Shown piece by piece: positions 9,959 through 16,960 of a stretch of 46,202 bases of DNA; position 1 is the stretch's first letter; each line of letters begins with the position of its first letter. The DNA lies in the IMG/VR virus record IMGVR_UViG_3300043409_001391, positions 1 to 46,202 of that record; one strand, given 5' to 3'. A program made the position numbers and the translations under genes. Source of the DNA: a virus. Below the pieces are notes generated by a model. That model had not been told where the DNA came from. It did not search any database and worked only from the letters and a program-made list of their open reading frames with translations.

Positions 9959-10165
9959 ATGAAAACAGCCTCACAAGTTATTAGGCAGTCTGGGTTTACG
10001 CAGGCCCACATAGCGCGTGAGATCGGAGTATGCAGATCCTACGTCTGCATGGTCGCTAACGGCACGCGCACGCTGGGAGTGCTGCACTCACTGAGACTCG
10101 CGGAGTTATGCGGGCTGCACGTGAGGGTCACGAAGCACGGCATGAGGTTTGCGATATGCCACTGA
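9959..10165 (+). CDS. Small HTH (Cro/XRE-like) DNA-binding protein
   Basis: 68 residues. Residues about 11-38 (SGFTQAHIAREIGVCRSYVC) fit a helix-turn-helix of the lambda-repressor/Cro type. The gene is the first after the 9908 promoter, where phage transcription regulators often sit. It is short for a full repressor, so a Cro-like or auxiliary regulator is more likely than a CI-type repressor. Its last 10 bases overlap the next gene, suggesting coupled translation. Confidence 0.7.
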   Translation: MKTASQVIRQSGFTQAHIAREIGVCRSYVCMVANGTRTLGVLHSLRLAELCGLHVRVTKHGMRFAICH

Positions 10166-10548
10166 CGCCATGCTCCGTCCCCCTGTGCGACAAGGAGAGG
10201 TTCAGCCGGGGGCTGTGCCGGGCGCATTATATGCGGTGGTGGAGGACAGGAGACGCTCTGCGAGGTGTCAAGGACCGCCTCCTGGAAATATACGACACGG
10301 AGGCCGACATGAGCGCCGAGTACATGATGCGGTGCGAACTCCTACTGTGGGAGGATGCCCTTATCTGCACCGCGGGTCTTCGAGTGAGACTCAGGATCAA
10401 GAAAAATATCGTGGAGCTTCAGAAGAGGCTCAACGAGTTCGACGAGAAACCAAAAAGGAGAAATTATGTCAAATCAGTTGCAGGTGTCCCAACCCCAACC
10501 CCAACCCCAACCCCAGTTCCAGGAGATCCGCCCGTACTCTGCGGGTGA
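10156..10548 (+). CDS. Small putative zinc-binding protein, unknown function
   Basis: 130 residues from the ATG at 10156, which overlaps the previous stop. The N-terminus (CSVPLCDKERFSRGLCRAHY) has a C-x4-C ... C-x2-H pattern followed by MRWWRTGDAL, a zinc-binding module that I know from many small phage proteins, some linked to HNH nucleases. No HNH catalytic core follows. The middle is helical and basic. The end reads through a CCAACC repeat as PTPTPTPT and overlaps the next gene by 83 bases in another frame. An earlier in-frame start at 10108 is unlikely because it lies deep inside the HTH gene. Confidence 0.55.
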   Translation: MPLTPCSVPLCDKERFSRGLCRAHYMRWWRTGDALRGVKDRLLEIYDTEADMSAEYMMRCELLLWEDALICTAGLRVRLRIKKNIVELQKRLNEFDEKPKRRNYVKSVAGVPTPTPTPTPVPGDPPVLCG

Positions 10549-11644
10549 GATTGTCTCGCAGGTGCGGACGATTCAGGAGGTCCTGGAAGCGGTCATGACG
10601 TCCGGCACCCACTATGGGACCATCCCTGGTTGCGGAGAAAAGCCCGTTCTATTTAAACCAGGCGCGGAAAAGATTTTAACGACGTTTCGGATTGCTTGCC
10701 GGCCAGAGGTCGAAGACCTTTCCACCTCCGACGAGAGGCGGTATAGGGTCACCTGCCGCGGGATCACCCCCAATGGCCTGGAGGTTGGCGCTGGAGTTGG
10801 AGAAGCATCAACAAACGAGGAAAAATTTAAATGGCGGAAGGCCATCTGCGACGAGGAATGGGACGCCACTCACGAGGACCATAGACGGGAAAAGTGGGGA
10901 AAGTATCAAGGTAAGGCTTTCAGCACGAAGCAGGTGCGAACCAACCCCGCGGATTTAGCCAACACAGTGCTGAAGATTGCCAAGAAACGGTCGATGATCG
11001 ATTTGTGCCTGACGGCAACCGCGGCCAGCGACGTTTTCGACCAGGATCTTGAAGACCTCCCCGCCGAGATTGTCGAGAATTTAGCTGGAAAAAACCAACC
11101 TACAGTTAAACAACCGGCCAGAAAGACACCTCCGGTGAAGGCCGCGCCAAAGCCCACTCCCAAAGCCGCGCCAACTGTCGATCCAATCGCGGAACCATCC
11201 GCGGGATCACCCCCAATGGCCTGGAGGTTGGCGCTGGAGTTGGAGAAGCATCAACAAATGAAGGCCGCGCCAAAGCCCACTCCCAAAGCCGCGCCAACTG
11301 TCGATCCAATCGCGGAACCATATGACGACGAGACCGGCGAGGTCCTCGTAGACCTGAGTGCAGAGGGCGTTGAAATCCCCGAAGACGACCTGGCGGGCAT
11401 GAACATCCCGTCGCCCGAGGATCTGGCGAAGTGGCAGACGGCCCAAGGTGTAATCAAGGCTGTCACCGACAAGCCCGCGAAAACCGGCGGGAAACGGTTT
11501 GGCGTGTTGATAGATGGAACCTGGTACGGATCTTTCAATGAGTCCTTGGGAGCTTATGCCCAGCGCCTGAAGGGGGCCACTGTAATCCTCTGGTATGAGA
11601 GTAGCGGTGAGTTCAAAAACTTCATGTGGCTCAGAGAGGCTTAA
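10466..11644 (+). CDS. Putative phage recombination / ssDNA-annealing-type protein
   Basis: 392 residues, ATG behind AAAAAGGAG. A Gln/Pro repeat N-terminus precedes a globular region at about 20-210 (THYGTIPGCGEKPVLFKPGAEK), a pattern I know from an uncharacterised phage family often encoded beside RecB/Cas4-like nucleases, as here. It may be a single-strand annealing protein, but that is inference. Residues about 212-290 are a Lys/Pro/Ala linker enlarged by a duplicated block (see the repeat entries at 10756-11321). The C-terminal ~70 residues (GKRFGVLIDGTWYGSFNES) look like a small separate beta domain. The nuclease starts 1 base after its stop. Confidence 0.5.
   Translation: MSNQLQVSQPQPQPQPQFQEIRPYSAGEIVSQVRTIQEVLEAVMTSGTHYGTIPGCGEKPVLFKPGAEKILTTFRIACRPEVEDLSTSDERRYRVTCRGITPNGLEVGAGVGEASTNEEKFKWRKAICDEEWDATHEDHRREKWGKYQGKAFSTKQVRTNPADLANTVLKIAKKRSMIDLCLTATAASDVFDQDLEDLPAEIVENLAGKNQPTVKQPARKTPPVKAAPKPTPKAAPTVDPIAEPSAGSPPMAWRLALELEKHQQMKAAPKPTPKAAPTVDPIAEPYDDETGEVLVDLSAEGVEIPEDDLAGMNIPSPEDLAKWQTAQGVIKAVTDKPAKTGGKRFGVLIDGTWYGSFNESLGAYAQRLKGATVILWYESSGEFKNFMWLREA
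10756..10815 (+). repeat. 60-bp block copied exactly to 11199-11258
   Basis: This 60-base stretch codes for part of the globular domain (around GITPNGLEVGAGVGEAST). An identical copy lies at 11199-11258 in a different reading frame of the same gene. Identity covers all 60 bases and stops sharply at both ends. Confidence 0.95.
11136..11198 (+). repeat. 63-bp direct repeat, copy 1, flanking an inserted block
   Basis: The 63 bases here recur exactly at 11259-11321. Both copies encode KAAPKPTPKAAPTVDPIAEP in frame. The period is 123 bases (41 codons), so the duplication keeps the frame. Confidence 0.95.
11199..11258 (+). repeat. Out-of-frame copy of 10756-10815 between two direct repeats
   Basis: An exact 60-base copy of the upstream block sits between the two 63-base repeats. 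It is read here in another frame, giving AGSPPMAWRLALELEKHQQ, which has no relation to the domain encoded by the source block. Confidence 0.95.
11259..11321 (+). repeat. 63-bp direct repeat, copy 2
   Basis: Second exact copy of 11136-11198. After this point the protein continues with an acidic stretch (DDETGEVLVDLSAEG). Confidence 0.95.
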
Positions 11645-11645
11645 C

Positions 11646-12194
11646 ATGCTCGAATTTGTGCCAGAAACACATACGTACTGGTGGGATGGGGAGTGGGTTC
11701 CATCGGTGACGTCAATTATACAGGCGGCGCGACTTGTGGACGACACTCACTTCACCGCGTTTGCGCGGGATAGGGGCACGGCCATTCACGCGGCGATTGA
11801 GTACGACATCGCCGGGGACCTGGACGAGGGCACGGTCGATCAATGGTGCCTGCCGTATGTCGAGCAGTTCCGGCACTTCAGGGCTGACACCAAAATACGT
11901 ATCCTAAGGTCGGAGTGCCGCGTGTACTCCAAAAAATACCGATACGCGGGGACTTTCGACCTGTACGGGGTCGTGAATGGTAAGCGAATCATCATCGACA
12001 TCAAAACGGGGACAGTCCCGAGAACAGTTGGGATGCAGACAGCGGCCTATTTCCAGGCCGCTAAAGAGCAGCGGTTGCGACCACAGGCGCGGTACTACCT
12101 GCACCTCCAACCGGAATGGTACAAACTCCGAGAGTGTAAAGATCCGATGGACCTTGAGAGGTTTTTGGACGCGTTGGCCGCGTTCTATAAATAG
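11646..12194 (+). CDS. RecB/Cas4-like PD-(D/E)XK nuclease
   Basis: 182 residues from the ATG at 11646, directly after the preceding stop. Motifs of the superfamily are in order: GTAIH (44-48), E90 in the SECRVYS strand, AGTFDLYG with D105, IIIDIKTG with D118 and K120, and QTAAYF with Q131 and Y135. Family members are Mg-dependent DNA exonucleases, in phages often paired with a recombinase in the manner of lambda Red. The putative annealing protein immediately upstream supports that pairing. It lacks the four cysteines of the iron-sulfur cluster found in true Cas4. Confidence 0.8.
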   Translation: MLEFVPETHTYWWDGEWVPSVTSIIQAARLVDDTHFTAFARDRGTAIHAAIEYDIAGDLDEGTVDQWCLPYVEQFRHFRADTKIRILRSECRVYSKKYRYAGTFDLYGVVNGKRIIIDIKTGTVPRTVGMQTAAYFQAAKEQRLRPQARYYLHLQPEWYKLRECKDPMDLERFLDALAAFYK

Positions 12195-12207
12195 AGAGGA
12201 GACTCAC

Positions 12208-12690
12208 GTGGAATTGCCTGACACCCATGATGTTGAGGTGCAAAAGAATAATCTAGTCAATGTGATCCTCAATACAGCGATCACGAGCCAGCAATCGTTG
12301 GATGTCGCAGCGGTCATCCTACAGCAGGCGCGCGACATGAAGGACGAGATCGAGGCGACGTTTGGCGAGGTGCGACAGGCGGCGCACGGCACCCACAAGG
12401 CCGTTATGGCGGCACAGAAGAAACACCTGGACCCACTTCTCGATGCCGAGAAAATGCTTCGTGAGAAGATCTGGGCCTTTTTGGACGCGAATCCAGGCGC
12501 CGAGGCTCCTGGCGTCAGTATGATTGATTCCTGGGATTACGAGGTCGTAGACGAGGCGAAGGTGCCGCGCCTCTATATGACGGTTGACACGACAAAGGTC
12601 ATGAAGATCGTGAATAGTTTAGGTAAAGACACGAATATTGCTGGGATCAAGGTGAAACAAAAGGGAACACTGATGGTGAGGAAAGCATGA
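12208..12690 (+). CDS. Conserved-type phage protein with coiled coil, recombination neighbourhood
   Basis: 160 residues starting at GTG (12208) behind GAGGAG. Residues about 40-110 are a long helix or coiled coil (ARDMKDEIEATFGEVRQAAH). The C-terminal part (WDYEVVDEAKVPRLYMTVDT, then GIKVKQKGTLMVRK) matches a pattern I recall from small phage proteins next to recombination genes, whose role is not established. Its TGA overlaps the ATG of the resolvase gene, pointing to coupled translation. Confidence 0.6.
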   Translation: MELPDTHDVEVQKNNLVNVILNTAITSQQSLDVAAVILQQARDMKDEIEATFGEVRQAAHGTHKAVMAAQKKHLDPLLDAEKMLREKIWAFLDANPGAEAPGVSMIDSWDYEVVDEAKVPRLYMTVDTTKVMKIVNSLGKDTNIAGIKVKQKGTLMVRKA

Positions 12691-13061
12691 TGAAATTCAC
12701 CATACCAGGTAATCCGCAAGGGTATTACGCACAGGGCGCACGCAGCAAGTGGAAGATGAGCGCAAAGCAGCGTGAGAGGACCGAGAAGTATCGGGCCTAT
12801 CAGCAACTGGTGAGGATATTCGCCGGGCAACATTTGAAGCTGCCGCTTAAGGCCACGCGAAATTCGCCTGTCTACATCGGAACGGTTAGTTATTTCCGAA
12901 ACGGGGTACACTGCGACCCTGGGAATGTGCAAAAAGGCATCTGCGATGCGCTGTTTTTGGGCGGATCAGGCGATAAATACACGGCGGGCTGGTTCGACTC
13001 CCCGCGCTACGACAAGGACAATCCGAGGGTCGAGGTCGAGGTTCGTTTTGTGGATGTTTGA
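12687..13061 (+). CDS. RusA-like Holliday-junction resolvase
   Basis: 124 residues from ATG-ATG overlapping the previous stop. The start KFTIPGNPQGY and the pattern HCDPGNVQKGICDALF followed by GDKYTAG fit the RusA family, in which aspartates in D-x2-N-x2-K-x3-D and a later Asp bind Mg2+; here these are D77, N80, K83, D87 and D96. RusA proteins are about 120 residues and cut four-way junctions. A role in resolving replication or recombination intermediates fits the nuclease and annealing-type protein upstream. The gene ends one base before the CRISPR-repeat-like element. Confidence 0.75.
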   Translation: MMKFTIPGNPQGYYAQGARSKWKMSAKQRERTEKYRAYQQLVRIFAGQHLKLPLKATRNSPVYIGTVSYFRNGVHCDPGNVQKGICDALFLGGSGDKYTAGWFDSPRYDKDNPRVEVEVRFVDV

Positions 13062-13098
13062 GTTATTCGCCCTCCACACAGAGGGCGGGGATTGAAAC
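13062..13098 (+). CRISPR. Solitary CRISPR-repeat-like unit (37 nt), not an array
   Basis: This 37-base element begins with GTT and ends with GGGATTGAAAC. It contains a perfect 7-base-pair stem (CGCCCTC at 13068-13074, GAGGGCG at 13081-13087) with loop CACACA. The size, central hairpin and ATTGAAAC end match type I and III CRISPR repeats, whose last 8 bases form the 5' handle of the crRNA. No second copy was seen nearby, so there is no array. Phages carry single repeat units of this kind, some of which act as RNA anti-CRISPRs. It fills the gap between the RusA-like gene and the next start codon (13107). A chance hairpin remains possible. Confidence 0.5.
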
Positions 13099-13106
13099 GA
13101 GGAAAC

Positions 13107-13511
13107 ATGAAAGAGCGCGTGCTGTACTTTATACTGGGGACCCTGAGCGGGTGGGCTATCTCTACGATTCTCCCCCCCGGTCGATTCGAGGTAGTCGTAC
13201 CACCTGCCAGGGTCACAGTGGTACGGGTGATCGAGGAGAAATTGGTGGTCTCGGACGTGTACCAGGGTGGCGTAACGATAGTGAACGAGGTCGCCCCGAC
13301 CCCAGTAACTATTTCGAGCCCGGTCGTCAACTTGGGCGCCACGTCCGTCGAAGCGAAGTTTCCGGCGATAAAGATCGTCCTGGCGCCAGATGGTGGCGTT
13401 ATCGAGCGGGATCACGAAGCTGATCGAGTTCGAGAGGGCATGGAGCGGTTCAGGCAGAGCATGGGACTTGATGCGAAGGGCGAGATGCTACCGCCGCCGA
13501 AGGGGGAATGA
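13107..13511 (+). CDS. Small membrane-anchored protein, unknown function
   Basis: 134 residues from the ATG at 13107 behind GAGGAAAC. The N-terminus (VLYFILGTLSGWAISTIL, residues about 5-22) is one membrane anchor. Then follow beta-rich repeats with many Val and Pro (VVVPPARVTVVRVIEEKLVV) and a charged C-terminal helix. The likely topology has the bulk of the protein outside the cytoplasm. It lies between the CRISPR-repeat-like element and the Lar-like gene, so a part in defence evasion or superinfection exclusion is possible but unsupported by motifs. Confidence 0.6.
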   Translation: MKERVLYFILGTLSGWAISTILPPGRFEVVVPPARVTVVRVIEEKLVVSDVYQGGVTIVNEVAPTPVTISSPVVNLGATSVEAKFPAIKIVLAPDGGVIERDHEADRVREGMERFRQSMGLDAKGEMLPPPKGE

Positions 13512-13994
13512 ATGAGCGACCATGAAAAGCCATGCCCGTTTTGCGGGAGTGACGACCTCGGTATTGGGCAGGGAGCCGAATACCCAGAGGGCCAATCTAC
13601 CTACGTGTTCTGCGGAACATGCGGAGCGCAAGGGCCGTGGATATATACCAGGGATACGGGGTCGGATGTGGCGGTGGCATGTGAGGCGACAGGCTGGAAC
13701 AAAAGGCCCGACCCCGATTTGGTCACGAAGCCAACTTCGTTACCAGAAGGCCCTCCCCGCGCAAATGCGGAGGCCGTGGCCATGCTCTGGAGGTTGTCTG
13801 GCCTAATGGGTGAACTGGCGGGGCGGACAGCCGAGGAGGCCAACGAAGCATTCGACAAGGGTGACTACCACGACGAACTGTTTGGCGAGGCTCGGGCGTA
13901 CCGGGCGTGCAAAAAGAGGATCGAGCAGGAGATTAGATGGCTGGAAGGCGCAACCGAAGAAGCAAGCCAGGGTACGCCCGAGACCTGTTTTTAG
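13512..13994 (+). CDS. Lar-family restriction-alleviation protein
   Basis: 160 residues. The N-terminal 65 residues match the Lar pattern: PCPFCGS (C8, C11), a short beta stretch, FCGTCGAQGP (C34, C37) and ending in GWNKRP, a small zinc ribbon. Lar proteins of Rac prophage type modulate host type I restriction and modification and protect incoming DNA. The C-terminal ~90 residues (ELAGRTAEEANEAFDKGDY) are helical and not part of the minimal Lar domain. The ATG lies directly after the previous stop, so it is in the same operon. The family assignment is fairly secure; anti-restriction activity in this host is inferred. Confidence 0.75.
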   Translation: MSDHEKPCPFCGSDDLGIGQGAEYPEGQSTYVFCGTCGAQGPWIYTRDTGSDVAVACEATGWNKRPDPDLVTKPTSLPEGPPRANAEAVAMLWRLSGLMGELAGRTAEEANEAFDKGDYHDELFGEARAYRACKKRIEQEIRWLEGATEEASQGTPETCF

Positions 13995-14003
13995 AAGGGG
14001 GGC

Positions 14004-14270
14004 ATGATGCGCGTCACGACACGATTTATCAGCCAAAAACATTCTGGGACGGACGTTTTCTGGCGAGCAAAAGAGGGCTGGTTTGCGGCAAAGGATAAAG
14101 AAATAGCGAAGAAGATGGATGATGCTTACGTGTACGGCCTTAAGGCCGATATCGAGTGGGAATATCGCGGACACAAACATATCGTAATGTCGATCACGCT
14201 CCATGATGAGAAAATGATCGATAACAACTCAGTCGGCGGAACGATGACGCCGAATTGGACGGGAGATTGA
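14004..14270 (+). CDS. Small hypothetical protein
   Basis: 88 residues (87 if the second of two adjacent ATGs is used) behind AAGGGGGG. Composition is mixed alpha/beta (VFWRAKEGWFAAKDKEIAKK, IEWEYRGHKHIVMSITLHDE). No motif is recognised. It sits two bases before the next gene in the operon with Lar-like and zinc-ribbon proteins. Confidence 0.55.
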   Translation: MMRVTTRFISQKHSGTDVFWRAKEGWFAAKDKEIAKKMDDAYVYGLKADIEWEYRGHKHIVMSITLHDEKMIDNNSVGGTMTPNWTGD

Positions 14271-14272
14271 AT

Positions 14273-14563
14273 ATGGGAACGGATCAGGACTGTAATAACT
14301 GCGCGGACTGCGGAGGCCCGTCAATGGTTATTATGGACACATCTAACGATTGGTTGTGTGTGCCATGCCTGGACAAACGAGTGGGCGCGTATGCCGATCA
14401 GGCGGGCGAGGAGGTGGTTACGCTGCGGGATCGGTTCGCTATCGCGGCAATGCCCCTGTACATTCCAGGCGGTCCGATAGGAATGGCTACTTTGCCGGAA
14501 TATGCACAGAAATGCTACCTACTAGCAGATGCAATGATGAAAGCGAGGAAAGAAAATGGATAA
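14273..14563 (+). CDS. Small zinc-ribbon protein with C-terminal phage-typical helix
   Basis: 96 residues from the ATG at 14273 behind GGGAG. Four cysteines in CADCGG and CVPC form a likely zinc ribbon. The C-terminus (RDRFAIAAMPLYIPGG ... YAQKCYLLADAMMKAR) follows a pattern I have seen in many small phage proteins, where an RD-x-F-A motif is followed by a Y-x-x-A-D-A-M helix; no function is known. It overlaps the next gene by 8 bases. Confidence 0.6.
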   Translation: MGTDQDCNNCADCGGPSMVIMDTSNDWLCVPCLDKRVGAYADQAGEEVVTLRDRFAIAAMPLYIPGGPIGMATLPEYAQKCYLLADAMMKARKENG

Positions 14564-14924
14564 TCAAAATTTTAAGCCCTTAAGCGCCGAGGAATTTATA
14601 ACGTTTGTGGATGCGTGGCAGGACTCCGAAAATAAGGACATCGGCGCGGAGATGGCAGGACGGATATTGCTCACTACCGCAATGCTGGGTACGCGGGCGC
14701 AAAATATCGAGGAACTGCTGATTTGTGCCGTGATGGCTGGCGCACATAGACTGGGCGAATGGGGGGCGATGCTTTCCATACCCAAAACCGTACTGACGAA
14801 TATGCCCGAGGGCACACAACTGGCCATCTCAGAGATATCAATACCGCCCACGATTGAGGTGCGCGTGCATTTGCCCAAGAAGCCAATCGTGATAGCGCAA
14901 GACTTCAGGAGGAACGGAATATGA
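14556..14924 (+). CDS. Hypothetical protein
   Basis: 122 residues from ATG inside the preceding gene's last codons. The first 75 residues look helical (AEEFITFVDAWQDSENKDIG, LLICAVMAGAHRLGEWGAML), and the rest is a beta-rich tail (ISIPPTIEVRVHLPKKPIVI). No recognised domain. The stop overlaps the next ATG by 4 bases (ATGA), typical of coupled translation. Confidence 0.55.
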   Translation: MDNQNFKPLSAEEFITFVDAWQDSENKDIGAEMAGRILLTTAMLGTRAQNIEELLICAVMAGAHRLGEWGAMLSIPKTVLTNMPEGTQLAISEISIPPTIEVRVHLPKKPIVIAQDFRRNGI

Positions 14925-15553
14925 GTATCGAAACCCTGGTCGCGATGATCCCCAAAAAACTGCAATTGTCTGTAGCATTCCACCACAAATGGACGCAATT
15001 CCTGGCGCACCGGGGCGCGCTAAAACACGCCGCGGAATTGGATTGGTCGCCCGAATGGGGGCGGCGCACATTGCGCAGACTATCCACACTCGGCATTCGA
15101 CCGGCCACGGAAATGTTAACCGAAACTATCCAGTCCGGCGCCGCTGAACCTCGCACAACACGTGCAATTCGCCTGGAAGATGATTTCGAGGACGAGGACG
15201 AGGAAATAGACGAGGACGAGGAAATACCTGTTGGAGGCGCAGCGGACGCGGTTTTGCCGCCCGTCCAGGGCGGTGATGGGCCGCTATTGGCCACCGCGAA
15301 GGCCATTTACGCCCTCTACCCACGCCACGAGGGGTATAAACCGGCGATTGTCGCCATCTGTGACGCCCTACAGACCGCTCCGGCTGAGGTTTTGGCCAGC
15401 CTGACGAGGCGATATGCACAAAGCAGACTCGTGCGAGAGGGGCGGACCGAGATACCCCTGCCGGAAAAATGGTTCAAGGACGAGATGTATCTGGACGATC
15501 CCTTAGACTGGGAAGGAATCGAAAACACAACCAAACAAACGGAGGATGAATAA
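14921..15553 (+). CDS. Protein sharing a C-terminal domain with the replication initiator
   Basis: 210 residues. A helical N-terminus (about 1-75) is followed by a strongly acidic linker (FEDEDEEIDEDEE, about 88-102). Residues about 125-195 have the pattern AKAIYALYPRHEGYKPAIVA ... TRRYAQSRLVREG ... PLPEKWFKDE-YLDD, which mirrors the C-terminal part of the replication initiator at 19865-20881 (EIYDAYPKKVGRGAALKAI ... TKAYAKSALVK ... FLPHASTWYNQDRFLDD). It may therefore bind DNA or take part in replication. The family name is not recognised. Confidence 0.6.
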   Translation: MSIETLVAMIPKKLQLSVAFHHKWTQFLAHRGALKHAAELDWSPEWGRRTLRRLSTLGIRPATEMLTETIQSGAAEPRTTRAIRLEDDFEDEDEEIDEDEEIPVGGAADAVLPPVQGGDGPLLATAKAIYALYPRHEGYKPAIVAICDALQTAPAEVLASLTRRYAQSRLVREGRTEIPLPEKWFKDEMYLDDPLDWEGIENTTKQTEDE

Positions 15554-16032
15554 TGCCAGCATACGAAAAATTAACGTGGAAAACGCGAATGGATTACGCC
15601 ATCCAGATAATGGCCGGCATGATGGCAAACGACCGCGTTTTTGGACCCCACGATCAAGATTTACGGACATCACCTATTTTCGACCAGGCGATCATGGCTG
15701 TGGACATGCTTTGGGCGCGTGTTGCCGACGAGCCGGACCGGGAGGTGATCGCAGAGGAAAAGGCCAAACTAGAAAATCTGGAATCCGCCAGGAAACTGCT
15801 CTATGGAATCGGGAAACACAACCCCACGACCCAGCGCGATAAGCTGTTGACCACCGCCGTGCGGGGACTGGTGCGTGAGGCCAGCGATGAGGGCGCCGAT
15901 ATAGATGATGTTTTGCGCGATGCCGAGACACAATCCGGTTTAGAGATGGATGAAATCGAGAGGATTGAGGCGGCTAATGCGAAAATAACGGAGGAAGACG
16001 AAACCCCTGGTGGCGCTCAAGTAGTGTCTTAA
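15553..16032 (+). CDS. Hypothetical protein, last gene of the rightward early operon
   Basis: 159 residues; its ATG overlaps the previous TAA (TAATG). It is mostly helical, with basic N-terminal residues (YEKLTWKTRMDYAIQIMAGM) and an acidic C-terminus (AKITEEDETPGG). No motif is recognised. Its final 59 bases overlap the tail of the serine recombinase on the other strand, a convergent overlap with no space for a terminator between the two operons. Confidence 0.55.
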   Translation: MPAYEKLTWKTRMDYAIQIMAGMMANDRVFGPHDQDLRTSPIFDQAIMAVDMLWARVADEPDREVIAEEKAKLENLESARKLLYGIGKHNPTTQRDKLLTTAVRGLVREASDEGADIDDVLRDAETQSGLEMDEIERIEAANAKITEEDETPGGAQVVS

Positions 16033-16720
16033 TTGTTTTATGGTGCCATGCCCCACCCCGAAAGTCACGCCCGCCCGACGTTAAGGCCCGGCCAATCGCC
16101 CGATACCCAAGGCCACCCCGCCACAACCTCGCAATTTCCTCGATGGTCTCCTCTTCCTCAGGGCACGGCACCACCCTATGCCGGTGCGTGCCGCCCTCGG
16201 GATCCTTCCGGTGCGGCTCAACTGGCGCGTCTGGGTCCTCCATGTAGCCGTATGGCAGCTGCTTGGACATCCGCCGCCCTTCGGCCATATGCCGTTTCAT
16301 CGCCAGAGATGTCCGAATTCCGATCAATTTGCGTTCATATTCCGCAAAAACTTGCAGTATCTGCCGAATCATGACTTGATCGGGCGTGTCCCCGTTGCAA
16401 TCCGATCCGGAATAGATGATTCTCGCCTTACGCTTTGCGACCTCGCGTTTGATGAGCTCGGATAAATAGACGTCACGCGCCAGTCGGTCAGGTTTCATCG
16501 CCAGTAGGACCATACCCGCTTTCAGGGCATCGACACAGGCCCACAGTCCAGGCCGATTCTCGTCCGCCCCCGACCTCTCTTTGTCGGTGAAGACCCCGAC
16601 CACTTCCAGGCCATTCTTTGCCGCATAGTCACGGCAATGCGCTTCTTGCTGTTCGCAAGAGGTGCATTGCTCCGCGTTCGAGCGTGGAGAAAAACGAGTA
16701 TAAATGATGGCATCCATCAT
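15974..16720 (-). CDS. Serine recombinase (resolvase/invertase-type, possible integrase)
   Basis: About 248 residues. The N-terminus has the serine-recombinase signature YTRFSPR with Ser11 as the predicted nucleophile, then EQCTSCEQQEAHCRDYA, VFTDKERSGADENRPGL, LLAMKPDRLARD and the long helix AEYERKLIGIRTSLAMKRHM. After about residue 150 comes KQLPYGYMEDPD and a helical segment (IARLWRGGLGYRAIGRALTS) as in the recombinase domain of larger enzymes. It is longer than resolvases (about 185) and much shorter than large serine integrases (450 or more), with no zinc ribbon. It may integrate, resolve or invert DNA. Starts at GTG 16726 or ATG 16717 are also possible; ATG 16720 overlaps the preceding small gene's stop. 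Confidence 0.8.
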   Translation of the reverse strand: MMDAIIYTRFSPRSNAEQCTSCEQQEAHCRDYAAKNGLEVVGVFTDKERSGADENRPGLWACVDALKAGMVLLAMKPDRLARDVYLSELIKREVAKRKARIIYSGSDCNGDTPDQVMIRQILQVFAEYERKLIGIRTSLAMKRHMAEGRRMSKQLPYGYMEDPDAPVEPHRKDPEGGTHRHRVVPCPEEEETIEEIARLWRGGLGYRAIGRALTSGGRDFRGGAWHHKTIKTLLERHQGFRLPPLFSH

Positions 16721-16821
16721 ATCCACCCCATTGACTTTAAGCCAAGAAGTAGAATGGCTATCGCAAAACAGGCGCCGACGATCATAGCGCTCTGAACCTG
16801 CTTCGGGTCCATATCATCCAT
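16717..16821 (-). CDS. 34-residue single-span membrane protein
   Basis: A short gene that starts at ATG 16821 behind AAAGGG and ends in TGA at 16719-16717, overlapping the recombinase start. The product begins MDDMDPKQVQ, has one hydrophobic helix (AMIVGACFAIAILLLGL, residues about 12-28) and ends KSMGWI. Its good ribosome-binding site, the shared leader hairpin upstream and the tight coupling to the recombinase argue that it is real. Function unknown. Confidence 0.6.
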   Translation of the reverse strand: MDDMDPKQVQSAMIVGACFAIAILLLGLKSMGWI

Positions 16822-16834
16822 GTTTTCCCTTTCT

Positions 16835-16848
16835 GCCGACGTGTCGGC
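16835..16848 (-). promoter_or_regulatory. Leader hairpin before the 34-residue gene (repeat family, copy 3)
   Basis: GCCGAC and GTCGGC form a 6-base-pair stem around a 2-base centre. On the minus strand it is followed by AGAAAGGG and the start codon. The same order (hairpin, GAAAG, purine-rich ribosome-binding site, ATG) precedes the genes starting at 17189 and 17562. Confidence 0.6.
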
Positions 16849-16860
16849 CCTACGTTCCAC

Positions 16861-16960
16861 GGCGCTATCAAGCGCCTCTCAATGCCGCAAGCCCGGCAAA
16901 ACTGCTGCCGGGCGATTTGGGGTCTGGGTGTCGGCGTGGATACCTAGGGTATACACGCCG
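16861..16960. repeat. Cluster of three stem-loops between two leftward genes
   Basis: Three inverted repeats follow one another: GGCGC/GCGCC (16861-16876), GCCCGGCA/TGCCGGGC (16891-16913, perfect 8 bp, 7-base loop) and CGGCGTGGATACC with GGTATACACGCCG (16932-16960, 12 of 13 pairs, 3-base loop). The last overlaps the stop codon of the 16944-17189 gene. They lack a T run, so they are not classic terminators. They could be RNA structures, or sites used by the recombinase encoded next to them. Confidence 0.6.

Noticed and set aside
13062-13200. A full CRISPR array
   Set aside because: Only one repeat-like unit; no second copy at spacer distance on either side.
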